A stretch of 64,000 nucleotides of DNA from Mycobacterium sp. OAS707 (GTDB taxonomy: Bacteria > Actinomycetota > Actinomycetes > Mycobacteriales > Mycobacteriaceae): assembly GCF_014873705.1 (NCBI RefSeq), contig NZ_JADBDS010000004.1, positions 124,001-188,000 on the forward strand, in the 5' to 3' direction. This document shows, one piece after another, positions 49,983-61,052 of the stretch. The translations under genes were made by a program, and so were the position numbers. The number at the start of each line of letters is the position of its first letter. Position 1 is the stretch's first letter. Under the pieces are notes generated by a model. The model worked only from the letters and a program-made list of their open reading frames with translations. It did not search any database and had not been told where the DNA came from.

Positions 49983-51239
49983 CTAGACCGCGGCCGTGTC
50001 TTTGGTCGCCTTGGTTGCCTCGCGGACCTCGGCGGGGACGACAGAGTTGGTCGAGTCGTCCCAATCGGCGTTGACGTTGTTGCTGTCGACCTTCTGCTGC
50101 TGGGCGCGCCAGTACATGTAGCCCGACAGCGCCACCAAGATGAGGAAGATCACGCCGTCGCCGGCGAGGTCGGAACCGGTGACCGCCTCGATTCCCTCCG
50201 AGATCCAGTACGACACCGCGCCGACGAGTGCGGCGGCGGGCAGCGTGATCAGCCAGGCCACCACCATGCGGCCCGCCACGGCCCAGCGCACCTCTGCGCC
50301 CGGCTTGCCGACGCCGCTGCCGAGGATCGAACCCGTCGCGACGTGAGTGGTGGACAGCGCCATGCCCGCGGCGCTGGAGCTGAGGATGATCGCGGCCGAC
50401 GACGCCTCGGCCGCGAGGCCCTGCGGGGACTCGATCTCGACGAGACCCTTTCCGAGCGTGCGGATTACGCGCCAGCCACCGATGTAGGTGCCGAGACCGA
50501 TGGCGAGCGCGCAACTGAAGATGATCCAGAACGGCAGGCCGTCCTTCTTCACGTCGCCAGTCAGGTGGCCGGTGGTGATCAACGCCAGCGCGATGACGCC
50601 CATCGTCTTCTGGGCGTCGTTGGTGCCGTGGCTCAGCGCGACGAGCGACGCGGTCGCGATCTGGCCCCAGCGGAAGCCTTCTTCGCGGCGCTTCGCCAGG
50701 ACCTTGCGAGTGATGCGGTACACGAGCCAGGTGCCGCACGCGGCGACGAGGCAGGCGATCACCGGTGCGGCGACCGCCGGGATCAGCACCTTCGAGGTGA
50801 TGCCGCTCCAGTTCACGCCCGCGGTTCCCAGTGCCGCGAGTCCGGCGCCGATCAGACCACCGAAAAGCGCATGCGACGAGCTCGAGGGAATGCCGAACAA
50901 CCAGGTGAGCAAGTTCCACAGGATGCCGCCGATCAAGCCGGCGAAGATGATCGTCAAACCCATGGATGGGGTGATGTTCGGGAGAAGGTGCCCGCTCTTG
51001 CTGTCTTGCACCTTGAGCACAGACGTGGTGACGGTGACCGCGACCTCGACGGAGAGGAAGGCGCCGACGAGGTTCAACACGCCGGCAAGCAACACGGCGG
51101 TTTTCGGCTTGAGGGCACCGGTGGCAATCGACGTCGCCATGGCGTTGCCGGTGTCGTGGAATCCGTTGGTGAAGTCGAATGCCAGTGCCGTTGCGATCAA
51201 AAGCACCAGGATGATCGTCTCTGCGGTCATGACGCTCAT
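49983..51239 (-). CDS. pitA: PitA low-affinity phosphate transporter
   Basis: 418 residues, about 10-11 membrane helices. Duplicated PD001131-type signatures: FDFTNGFHDTGNAMATSIATG near the N-terminus (split) and SHGTNDAQKTMGVIAL in the second half. Inorganic phosphate (as metal-phosphate)/H+ symporter. Orthologue of Rv0545c but here the pitA-Rv0544c-DUF3349 block is inverted relative to menB and menE. ATG at 51239 or 51230. Confidence 0.93.
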   Translation of the reverse strand: MSVMTAETIILVLLIATALAFDFTNGFHDTGNAMATSIATGALKPKTAVLLAGVLNLVGAFLSVEVAVTVTTSVLKVQDSKSGHLLPNITPSMGLTIIFAGLIGGILWNLLTWLFGIPSSSSHALFGGLIGAGLAALGTAGVNWSGITSKVLIPAVAAPVIACLVAACGTWLVYRITRKVLAKRREEGFRWGQIATASLVALSHGTNDAQKTMGVIALALITTGHLTGDVKKDGLPFWIIFSCALAIGLGTYIGGWRVIRTLGKGLVEIESPQGLAAEASSAAIILSSSAAGMALSTTHVATGSILGSGVGKPGAEVRWAVAGRMVVAWLITLPAAALVGAVSYWISEGIEAVTGSDLAGDGVIFLILVALSGYMYWRAQQQKVDSNNVNADWDDSTNSVVPAEVREATKATKDTAAV

Positions 51240-51451
51240 TCTGGGGTGCGATCGGCGAAATCACCTAGTACCGAAGGACCCTAATTGAGCGTGTCGACCT
51301 GCGACTTTGCCGAGCCGGGTGAGGTGTTCATCCATTCTTCACCTGATAGCCCAGACTTGTTGGCCTGCGCCGGCGGCCAGGCTGGGCACTACGATCGTTT
51401 CAACATGGAGCCGAGGCCGCCGGGTCCTCCGTGGGGAGCTGAGCTGACACT

Positions 51452-51754
51452 GTGACCAAGTTTCTCGCCAAGATCGTCGCGTGGATCACCGCGGGCTATC
51501 CAGAAGGGGTGCCGGGCCCGGATCGCGTCCCGCTGTTCGCACTGCTGAAACCGCGGCTCACCGACGACGAGGTGAAGACCGTCGTGCAGGAACTGCTGGA
51601 CCGCGGCGAGTTCGACGACATCGACATCGGGGTGCTGATCACCCAGCTCACCGACGGATTGCCCGCTCCCGAAGATATCGACCGAGTGCGAAATCGACTG
51701 GCCGCCAAGGGTTGGCCGCTGGACGATCCGCGTGAACCCGGGGAGTCCGAATAA
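51452..51754 (+). CDS. DUF3349 protein, copy B, coupled to menE
   Basis: 100 residues with GYPEGVPGPDRVPLFALLK and GWPLDDP. This copy, next to menE, occupies the Rv0543c position of M. tuberculosis. GTG start. Its TAA stop overlaps a candidate ATA start of menE (ATAA), where an ATGA overlap would be usual. Confidence 0.85.
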   Translation: MTKFLAKIVAWITAGYPEGVPGPDRVPLFALLKPRLTDDEVKTVVQELLDRGEFDDIDIGVLITQLTDGLPAPEDIDRVRNRLAAKGWPLDDPREPGESE

Positions 51755-52890
51755 CCGTCCTGCGCGCCGTCACTGTCTCACCCGGCAGATCAGCGCTGTC
51801 GCTGCTGCCGGTAGTGGAGGAGGCGCTTGGCGGTCGTGCGGCGGTGCTTCCGGTACCGGCCGACGACGAACGCCAAACCTCGCTGCTGACAACGTCTTTG
51901 CGCGCCGACCAGCCGATCGACGACGACGTCGCTGTCGTGGTTTCGACCTCCGGGACGACGGGCGTTCCCAAAGGGGCGATGCTGACCGCATCGGCGTTGA
52001 CGGCCAGCGCCGACGCCACACACCGCAGACTGGGCGGTCCCGGCGCGTGGCTGCTGGCGCTGCCGGCGTATCACGTCGCGGGTCTGCAGGTGCTGGTGCG
52101 GAGCGTCGTCGCGGGTACGACACCGGTCGCGGTGTCCGCCGGTTTTGATGCCGCCGAATTGGCCTCCGCCGTGGCGACATTGGGACCGGGTCGCAAGTAT
52201 GCGTCGTTGGTGGCTGCGCAGTTGGACAAGGCGCTGCGTGACAGTGGCGCAGCTGCAGCGCTTGCGGCGCTGGACGCGGTGCTGATCGGCGGCGGCCCGA
52301 TGCCGCACGGCATTGCCGAAAAAGCAGCGGCGGCAGGTGTTTCGGTGGTGCGGACCTACGGGATGAGTGAGACGGCCGGCGGTTGCGTGTACGACGGTGT
52401 TCCGCTCGACGGGGTTCGGGTTCGCATCGATGAGGGCAGAGTCGTGCTGGGCGGGGCGACGCTGGCGAAGGGTTACCGCAATCTGGTAGACCCCGACCCG
52501 TTCGCCGAGCCCGGCTGGTTTCGTACCGATGACATTGGCACACTTGATGATTCGGGTGTATTGCGGGTGCTGGGGCGGGTCGACGACGCAATCGGCACCG
52601 GTGGGTTGACAGTACTTCCGCAGTTGGTGGAAGCGGCGTTGGCCACGCATCCCGCGGTGGCGGAGTCCGCGGTGTTCGGGGTCGCCGACGAGCGGTTGGG
52701 TCAGCGCGTGGTGGCGGCCGTGGTCGTCGCACCGGGTTCTGCGGCACCAACATTGGTTGAGCTGCGCACGCACGTCGCGGCGACGTTGCCGTCGACGGCG
52801 GCGCCACGCGAGATCCACGTCGTCGACGAACTCCCCCGCCGCGGCATCGGGAAGGTCGACCGGCGCGAACTCGCCGCACGTTTCGGCTGA
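51751..52890 (+). CDS. menE: o-Succinylbenzoate-CoA ligase, probable ATA start
   Basis: ANL superfamily: STSGTTGVPKGAML (AMP motif), RTYGMSETAGG, WFRTDDIG and the catalytic Lys block RRGIGKVDRREL. Converts OSB to OSB-CoA ahead of MenB. Start: the frame upstream of a GTG at 51814 continues as (I)TVLRAVTVSPGRSALSLL, and the first in-frame start-like codon is ATA at 51751, 5 nt after a GGGGAG site. No ATG/GTG/TTG exists between it and the preceding in-frame stop (51733). The GTG at 51814 has no ribosome site and would lose 21 residues. An ancestral ATGA overlap mutated to ATAA would explain this. Length 379 residues with ATA, 358 with GTG. Confidence 0.85.
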   Translation: MTVLRAVTVSPGRSALSLLPVVEEALGGRAAVLPVPADDERQTSLLTTSLRADQPIDDDVAVVVSTSGTTGVPKGAMLTASALTASADATHRRLGGPGAWLLALPAYHVAGLQVLVRSVVAGTTPVAVSAGFDAAELASAVATLGPGRKYASLVAAQLDKALRDSGAAAALAALDAVLIGGGPMPHGIAEKAAAAGVSVVRTYGMSETAGGCVYDGVPLDGVRVRIDEGRVVLGGATLAKGYRNLVDPDPFAEPGWFRTDDIGTLDDSGVLRVLGRVDDAIGTGGLTVLPQLVEAALATHPAVAESAVFGVADERLGQRVVAAVVVAPGSAAPTLVELRTHVAATLPSTAAPREIHVVDELPRRGIGKVDRRELAARFG

Positions 52891-52960
52891 CGCGGCGGCA
52901 AACCTCCACCCAGTTCGTCGACGTGACGTGCCCGTCACACGACTGAGCTAGCATCCGGGC

Positions 52961-53467
52961 GTGATCCGCGCATTCGTTACTGCCGCATGTACCGTCGCGC
53001 TGTTCGGAGCATCGCCCGTAGCTGTGGCGGACCCAGCCGAGCAGGGCGACGTCGTTTTCGCGATCGGCAAATGCTACGACCCGAGTCAGCCTCTTTTGCA
53101 ACGGCCGAACTCATTCGCCTACAACTGCGACACCACCGGCGTCATGCAGAACATGACCTGGAGTGCGTGGGGACCCGACGGCGCACGCGGAACCGGTACC
53201 GACAGCTCCGTCGAGTGCAAGCCCAACTGCGCGCAAGGCACCCGCCTGTTCAACCCGATCGTCGTGCACGCGTGGAACGCCTCAGCGTCAACGAGTCCCG
53301 CGTGCCCGACGAACGTCCAGTTCTACTCCGACCTGACGATCGCCTATCCCCACGGCGTTCCACCCTGGATACACCCGGGCATAACCTGGTCTCCCGGAAC
53401 GGATTTCGTCACAGTCGACGGCATGCCCGCGGTGCACTTCTCCGGCTTGACGCCCACGTGTGCGCCG

Positions 53468-53473
<6 letters not shown>
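52961..53473 (+). CDS. Secreted protein with several cysteines
   Basis: 170 residues. Signal peptide (FVTAACTVALFGASPVAVA) and a mature part with about eight Cys (KCYDPS, NCDTTG, VECKPNC, ACPT, PTCAPL), so several disulfides. TAGCAT stands 6 nt before the GTG start (leaderless type). Its last 6 bp overlap the convergent glgP stop. No family recognised. Confidence 0.78.
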
Positions 53474-55966
<2,493 letters not shown>

Positions 55967-56025
55967 CGGCGGAGTGTGACAAACGTGACCGACCGCAAAG
56001 TGAACGCAAGGAGGATGATGAGGCA

Positions 56026-56640
56026 ATGCGCCGGGAAGTGAAGACAGTCGAGGAGCTGCGGGCAATCGTCGGCGAGCCCGACAAATACGTCGCGAACAAG
56101 GTGAAGGATCGGCTGTCCCCGATCCACCAAGATTGGCTCGCGCACTCGCCGCTGGGATTCGTCGCGACGACCGATGCGCAGGGCCGCGTCGACGTGTCCC
56201 CGAAGGGCGATCCACCCGGCTTCGTCCACATCATCGACGACACGACGATCGCGATTCCCGAGCGGCCGGGCAACAAGCGTGCGGACGGGTATCTGAACCT
56301 GTTGCAGCAGCCGCGGGTAGGCACACTGTTTCTGATCCCCGGCCGGGGCGACACGTTGCGGATCAACGGGACCGCGCGGATCCTGGCCGACGCCGACTAT
56401 TTCGACGCAATGATCGTCAAGAACAGGCGGCCGATCCTCGCGCTCGAGATCGACGTCGAAGAAGTGTTCTTCCACTGCGCCAAGGCATTTCTGCGTTCCG
56501 ACACCTGGGATCCGTCGACGTGGAACCCGACCGCCGTGCCCAGCGTCGCGCAGTTGGCCAAGGCGATCCGGTACGACTGGAGCCTGGAAGAGCTCGAGGC
56601 CCGCTACAGCGAAGAGGCCGTCCGCAAGGTCCTGTACTGA
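56026..56640 (+). CDS. Pyridoxamine-phosphate-oxidase-family protein
   Basis: 204 residues. Split-barrel fold with HQDWLAHSPLGFVATTDAQG, DVSPKGDPPGFV, PGNKRADGYLNLLQQPRVG and RINGTARI. Related to the MSMEG_1061-type PPOX proteins; the cofactor may be FMN or F420. ATG at 56026 with GAGG upstream and AAGGAGG further 5'. Followed by the 57-bp stem-loop copy 2. Confidence 0.82.
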   Translation: MRREVKTVEELRAIVGEPDKYVANKVKDRLSPIHQDWLAHSPLGFVATTDAQGRVDVSPKGDPPGFVHIIDDTTIAIPERPGNKRADGYLNLLQQPRVGTLFLIPGRGDTLRINGTARILADADYFDAMIVKNRRPILALEIDVEEVFFHCAKAFLRSDTWDPSTWNPTAVPSVAQLAKAIRYDWSLEELEARYSEEAVRKVLY

Positions 56641-56650
56641 CTCCCGCGAC

Positions 56651-56707
56651 ACGGTATTCCAGCAGAGGAAGTACGAGTAGAGACCTGCTGGAATACAGTT
56701 TCGGCGG
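56651..56707. repeat. 57-bp stem-loop repeat, copy 2
   Basis: ACGGTATTCC-AGCAG arm, middle AAGTACGAGT, then CCTGCTGGAATAC and TTTCGGCGG. Same length as copy 1 (34433-34489), with the right arm slightly mispaired. Lies 10 bp after a stop codon. Confidence 0.65.
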
Positions 56708-56716
56708 TTCGGTTCG

Positions 56717-57478
56717 TTAGATCTGGTTGATGCCGCCGTCGACAGGGATGTCGGCGCCGGTGGTGAAGCTGCTCAGGTCCGACGCGAGAAACACCACTGC
56801 GTTGGCGACCTCCTCGGGAGTGCCGTAGCGCCCCATCGGGACGATACTGCGCTGGAGGTTCTCGAACTCCTCCTCGGCGTTGGGGCCGGGGAACACCATG
56901 CGGGCGACGGTGTCGATGCCGGGTGTGTCGGTGGCGCCCGGGCTGACGGCGTTGACCCGAATGTTGCGGTCACGCAATTCGCTTGCCCACGTACGGGCGA
57001 ACGATCGGATCGCTGCCTTGATCGCGGCGTACACACCAAGGCCGTCTACACCCCGTGCGGCGACGTTCGACGCGTTGAGGATTACCGAACCACCGTCATT
57101 GAGCAGCGGAAGCGACTTTTGCACCGTGAAGACCACGCCTTTGAAGTCGACACCGAGCTGGTAGTCGAGCTGCTCGTCGGTGATCTCACCGATGCGCGCG
57201 GCCTCGAGGATCGCGGCGTTGGCGAACACCACGTCGAGACGGCGACCGCTTTCGGCCACCGCGGAGTAGAGGCGGTCGAGATCCTCCGGCTTGCTCACAT
57301 CGCCCTGCACACCGGTGGCATAGTCTCCGAGTTCCTTGACGGCCGCCTCGAGTTCGGCTTGCCTGCGGCCGGTGATGAAGACGTATGCACCCTCCTCGAC
57401 GAACCGCTTGGCGGTGGCCAGTCCGATGCCCGTGGTGCCCCCGGTGATTACCGCTGTCTTGCCTTTGAGAAGTGCCAT
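56717..57478 (-). CDS. SDR oxidoreductase, TetR-linked
   Basis: 253 residues. TGGTTGIG cofactor motif, ANAAIL, NASNVAARG with Ser, YAAIK (YxxxK) and the C-terminal DIPVDGGINQI. NAD(P)-dependent, substrate unknown. A 30-bp near-palindrome begins 14 bp upstream of the ATG and matches a site before the tetR at 58231, so TetR control is likely. Confidence 0.86.
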   Translation of the reverse strand: MALLKGKTAVITGGTTGIGLATAKRFVEEGAYVFITGRRQAELEAAVKELGDYATGVQGDVSKPEDLDRLYSAVAESGRRLDVVFANAAILEAARIGEITDEQLDYQLGVDFKGVVFTVQKSLPLLNDGGSVILNASNVAARGVDGLGVYAAIKAAIRSFARTWASELRDRNIRVNAVSPGATDTPGIDTVARMVFPGPNAEEEFENLQRSIVPMGRYGTPEEVANAVVFLASDLSSFTTGADIPVDGGINQI

Positions 57479-57492
57479 CGCGGTGCCTTTCG

Positions 57493-57522
57493 ATAGTTCT
57501 GGACCATTCGGTCAAGAACTAT
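57493..57522. promoter_or_regulatory. TetR operator before the SDR
   Basis: 30-bp near-palindrome: ATAGTTCT and AGAACTAT outer arms, with inner GACC-ATTC-GGTC. The core TGGACC-N4-GGT recurs before the tetR gene at 58252. 14 bp upstream of the SDR ATG. Confidence 0.7.
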
Positions 57523-57571
57523 GACACGCCCGCCGTGAGTTCTATTCCGCCAGGCGTTGTGCTGCCCCACC

Positions 57572-57631
57572 GCGAGCGGCCGCTTTTGTACGCGCTGTCC
57601 CGGCGTGTCGGCGGACAGACACGGTCGCTCG
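57572..57631. repeat. 60-bp nested stem-loop element, copy 2
   Basis: Outer GCGAGCGGCCG against CGGTCGCTCGC (one wobble pair) and inner CGTGTC / GACACG. Same length as copy 1 at 19145-19204, with the internal spacer diverged. Located after the tetR stop at 57644, between it and the SDR operator. Confidence 0.65.
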
Positions 57632-57643
57632 CGGCAGGGGGGG

Positions 57644-58231
57644 TTATTTCGGGAGCAGCGCGATCATCTGCTCGGCCGACGCCTTGAGCTGGGCCGGCTT
57701 CACCCCACCCTTGTGCAGTGCTTCCTGCCCTCGCATGAACGCCAGCACGGTCGTTGCGAGCGCCTGGGGGTCTTGCTTCTTGTCGATGGCCCCGTCGCGC
57801 TGCGCTTCTGAGATGCAGTCGGCGAGCTCGGCCGCCCATGTCGCGTAGGCGTTTTCGACCGCCCGCTCCACAGTGTCGTCGGTGGCGCTCAGCTCTGCGG
57901 CGCTCTTGGCCATCATGCAGCCGCGGCGCACCTTGTCCGCGGCGATCGCTTTGGCCTGTGCCCGGATGTGGCGCACCAGCCGGTCGTAAGCGCTGTGTGT
58001 GGGATCGCGGAGCTGGCCGCGCACGCTGTCGAGCGAGGTTCCGATGTAGTCGTCGAGCGCACGCAGATACAGCCCGTGCTTGTCGCCGAACGCCCCGTAG
58101 AGGCTGCCTTTGCCTAGGCCCGTTGCCGACGTGAGGTCGTCGATCGACGTCGCGGCATATCCGCGCGACCAGAACTCGTCACGGGCGGCGGCGATCACAT
58201 CACTCTCATCAAACGTGCGTGGGCGAGGCAT
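57644..58231 (-). CDS. TetR-family regulator
   Basis: 195 residues. HTH: FDESDVIAAARDEFWSRGYA, TSIDDLTSATGLGKGSLYGAF. C-terminal domain with GCMMAKSAAELS. ATG at 58231; a core operator half at 58252 and a full operator at the SDR promoter. Represses its own gene and the SDR. Confidence 0.9.
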   Translation of the reverse strand: MPRPRTFDESDVIAAARDEFWSRGYAATSIDDLTSATGLGKGSLYGAFGDKHGLYLRALDDYIGTSLDSVRGQLRDPTHSAYDRLVRHIRAQAKAIAADKVRRGCMMAKSAAELSATDDTVERAVENAYATWAAELADCISEAQRDGAIDKKQDPQALATTVLAFMRGQEALHKGGVKPAQLKASAEQMIALLPK

Positions 58232-58251
58232 GCGTCCAGGTTACGCCATTA

Positions 58252-58267
58252 TGGACCGACCGGTACG
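58252..58267. promoter_or_regulatory. TetR operator before tetR
   Basis: TGGACC-GACC-GGTACG, matching the core TGGACC-N4-GGT of the SDR operator. 20 bp upstream of the tetR ATG. Confidence 0.5.
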
Positions 58268-58269
58268 GA

Positions 58270-59091
58270 TCAGTCCTTGACCAGGATCGCCCGCGTGTAG
58301 AGCAGGTGAAAACCGCGGCGCTGCACGTTCTGCTGCGATTTCGATCCCGGCGCAGTGGTGACGACGGCAATGTCACAACCCGCACGTGCGGCCTCAGTCA
58401 GCCGCGCCGCCAGCAGCGCGGTCTGCACCCCGCGGCGGCGATGCGCCGGTGCAGTCGCCGCACCGGTGAGCTGTGCCACGCCCTGGGACATTCGCATACT
58501 GCCGCCGCCCGCGACTGCTCCGTCGCGGAACGCGAGATACGAAGTCACGCCTGCCTTTTCCATGTCCGCCATGGCCCTTCTGATGACCTCTCGCGGGAAG
58601 TCCTCGTGCGAGGGCACGCCCTGCTCGTCGGGATGCGCAAAGCCGTCGACCACGACGTCCATATACGCGGCGACGTCATCACTCAATCGCACCTCGACAC
58701 CCTGCGGCTGCGCAGCTTGCACGCCGTCCAACGATCGGCCGAGCACGTTCTCGAACGAGACCAGGTGATAGCCACGGCTCGTCAACGCCGCGCCGATCGC
58801 GGGATCTGCCAGGTTCGACAGCTCGACCTGCGTCGGGGTCGCGCGCGCCGCGTACGCCTGCTCGATCTGATCGAGCGCCTCACCGCTGGGCACGCCGCCG
58901 AAGCCGAGCCCGACGATCTTGTTCAGCGGCGAGCCGTCCTCGACGTAGCACGCCGCGCCGCCGGCGACGGGCATGACGAATGCCGAGGCGCCGACGCGCT
59001 GTCGTGCGCCCTCGGTCGCGCTGGTGATCAGTTGGGTTTCGGCCCCTTCGATGCGCGCCGCCAACTCGACGCTGCAGAACAACGTATTCAC
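58270..59091 (-). CDS. GNAT-type acetyltransferase
   Basis: 273 residues. C-terminal GNAT fold with AHRRRGVQTALLAARL (acetyl-CoA motif A, R-x-x-G-x-G/A variant) and LTGAATAPAHRRRG. The N-terminal 110 residues form a second, diverged lobe. Substrate unknown. Its start overlaps the DUF417 stop by 4 bp (ATGA), so the pair is coupled. Confidence 0.82.
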   Translation of the reverse strand: MNTLFCSVELAARIEGAETQLITSATEGARQRVGASAFVMPVAGGAACYVEDGSPLNKIVGLGFGGVPSGEALDQIEQAYAARATPTQVELSNLADPAIGAALTSRGYHLVSFENVLGRSLDGVQAAQPQGVEVRLSDDVAAYMDVVVDGFAHPDEQGVPSHEDFPREVIRRAMADMEKAGVTSYLAFRDGAVAGGGSMRMSQGVAQLTGAATAPAHRRRGVQTALLAARLTEAARAGCDIAVVTTAPGSKSQQNVQRRGFHLLYTRAILVKD

Positions 59092-59570
59092 GTGCTCATC
59101 GAATCAGGGCGGGCGCCCAGCGCGTCGCCGAGAGTCCAAATTGCCACACCGATGAGCACCAGGTCCTTGAGCAGGAATTGGCCAGGCTGCGCTCCGAGGA
59201 CCGGGACGCCGTCATAGTGCGCGACCACCAAGCCCGGCGTGGTGAACAGAAAGCTCACGGTCCCGAGGAAGAGCACCACCGCTAGCGCGCTGCCGACGGC
59301 CGAGGCGTGCGGCCACACCGGCCGAAGCGCGATCAGCACCGCGGCGACGATCTCGGCCGTTCCCAACGAGACAGCAACCGCGCGAACGCTGAGAAGGTCG
59401 TAGATCCACGACATCAGCGGGCTGTGCTCGATGAGCACCCGGGCCTCCATTTTCGCGTACTTGCCGAAGCCGATCCACGCCAGCACGATCACGAGCCCGT
59501 ACCGACTCACGAGCTGGCCCGCAGTGGTCAGCCACGTCGCTGCGTTGGTGCGGGTTAGCGGTTGGTGCAT
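59088..59570 (-). CDS. DUF417-like membrane protein
   Basis: 160 residues with four hydrophobic helices. RYGLVIVLAWIGFGKYAKME near the N-terminus and SPLMSWIYDLLS match the DUF417/YkgB family. A tail GDALGARPDSMST lies in the cytosol. Role unknown, sometimes linked to redox stress. Ends in an ATGA overlap with the GNAT gene. Confidence 0.8.
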   Translation of the reverse strand: MHQPLTRTNAATWLTTAGQLVSRYGLVIVLAWIGFGKYAKMEARVLIEHSPLMSWIYDLLSVRAVAVSLGTAEIVAAVLIALRPVWPHASAVGSALAVVLFLGTVSFLFTTPGLVVAHYDGVPVLGAQPGQFLLKDLVLIGVAIWTLGDALGARPDSMST

Positions 59571-59696
59571 CGGGCGTTTCCTTTCGTCGGGTCCCGTAGT
59601 GGTGCAACGCGGGTCTGGCGTTACGCCGTCGCACCGCGCTCATGACGTCACCGATTCGTCAGACGGGTCAGAGCGGCCGCGCAATAGGCTGGCGGC

Positions 59697-61052
59697 GTGC
59701 GGATCGGACGCAGGGAGGCGGTGGCGGTCGCCGTCGGCGTCGTCCTCGTCGTCGCCGCTTTCGTGGTGCCGCACCTGCATCTGGGGCTTGTCACCCCGCT
59801 GATCAACGCATCTGCCGCACGGCTCTACAGCTTCGCCGACACCGCGCCGATCTTCGGCTGGTGGAACGCGCACGTCGGCTGGGGCACCGGGCCTGCGATC
59901 GTGATCGGCATCGCCGCGGTGCTGTGGGGACAAACAATTGCGCAGCGGCTGCCGTGGCGTGCGCTGCCCTGGGTCACCTGGGCGACGTCCTGCGCATGGG
60001 CGTTTTCGCTGGCCATGATCGACGGTTGGTACCGGGGCTTCGCGCACCGCCTCGCCGCGCAACACGAGTATCTGCGCCAGGTGCCCACCGTCACCGACAT
60101 TCCGAACGCGGTGCGGACGTTCGCGAGCAGAATCCCTGATTTCCAACCTAATTCGTGGATCACGCATGTTTCGGGTCATCCACCGGGGGCACTGCTGACG
60201 TTCGTCTGGCTCGACCGGATCGGGTTGGGCGGCGGGGCGTGGGCCGGACTGCTGTGCCTGCTCGTCGGCTCCAGCGCGGCGGCCGCGATCGTGGTGGCGA
60301 TCCGCGCGTTGACGGACGAGGGGACGGCGCGATTGGCGGCGCCGTTCGTCGCGGTTGCGCCGACGGCCATCTGGATCGCCGTTTCCGCCGACGGTTACTT
60401 CGCAGGCGTGGCCGGCTGGGGCATCGCGCTGTTGACGCTGGCCGCCCGGCGCACCGTGCGCTGGCCGGCGCTGGCCGGCGCGGGCGCCGGACTGCTGCTC
60501 GGCTGGGGCATCTTCCTGAACTACGGCCTGGCGCTGATGGCGCTGCCCGCGGTGGCCGTGCTGCTCGCGGCCGTGAGTTGGCGGGCGGCCCTTGGCGCGC
60601 TGGCTCCTGCTGTGCTGGCCGCGCTCGCGGTCGTTGTCGTGTTCGTGGTCGCAGGGTTTTGGTGGTTCGACGGTTACACGCTGGTGCAGGATCGCTACTG
60701 GCAGGGCATCGCGAACGACCGGCCGTTCCAGTACTGGTCGTGGGCGAACTTCGCATCGGTGGTGTGTGCGATCGGACTCGGCAGCGTCGCCGGAATCGGC
60801 CGGGTGTTCGACATCACCGCGATCAAGCGGCGGTCCGGATTGCATCTCGTCGTGCTCAGCGCGCTGCTGGCTATCGTGGCAGCAGACCTTTCGATGCTGA
60901 GTAAGGCTGAGACAGAACGTATTTGGCTGCCGTTTACGGTGTGGCTCGTCGCGGCCGGGGCATTGCTGCCGCCGCGGTCACAACGCTGGTGGCTGGCGCT
61001 CAACGTCGCCGGCGCGCTGCTGCTCAACCACTTCATCCTGACGAACTGGTAG
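59697..61052 (+). CDS. Polytopic membrane protein, Rv0541c-like
   Basis: 451 residues, about 12 helices, with an exterior loop ITHVSGHPPGALLT and WYRGFAHRL, as in GT-C-like mannosyl/arabinosyltransferases, though no catalytic DxD is certain. Probably an envelope glycosyltransferase or flippase. The TAGGCT box is 6 nt before the GTG (leaderless type). Its last 20 bp overlap the convergent sigma gene. Confidence 0.78.
   Translation: MRIGRREAVAVAVGVVLVVAAFVVPHLHLGLVTPLINASAARLYSFADTAPIFGWWNAHVGWGTGPAIVIGIAAVLWGQTIAQRLPWRALPWVTWATSCAWAFSLAMIDGWYRGFAHRLAAQHEYLRQVPTVTDIPNAVRTFASRIPDFQPNSWITHVSGHPPGALLTFVWLDRIGLGGGAWAGLLCLLVGSSAAAAIVVAIRALTDEGTARLAAPFVAVAPTAIWIAVSADGYFAGVAGWGIALLTLAARRTVRWPALAGAGAGLLLGWGIFLNYGLALMALPAVAVLLAAVSWRAALGALAPAVLAALAVVVVFVVAGFWWFDGYTLVQDRYWQGIANDRPFQYWSWANFASVVCAIGLGSVAGIGRVFDITAIKRRSGLHLVVLSALLAIVAADLSMLSKAETERIWLPFTVWLVAAGALLPPRSQRWWLALNVAGALLLNHFILTNW

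Noticed and set aside
49951..51264. Long minus-strand frame overlapping pitA in another phase
   Set aside because: His/Arg-rich shadow; pitA frame carries the transporter motifs.
51814..52890. Shorter menE starting at GTG 51814
   Set aside because: No ribosome site, and 21 in-frame upstream residues look like the natural N-terminus; ATA start preferred but not proven.
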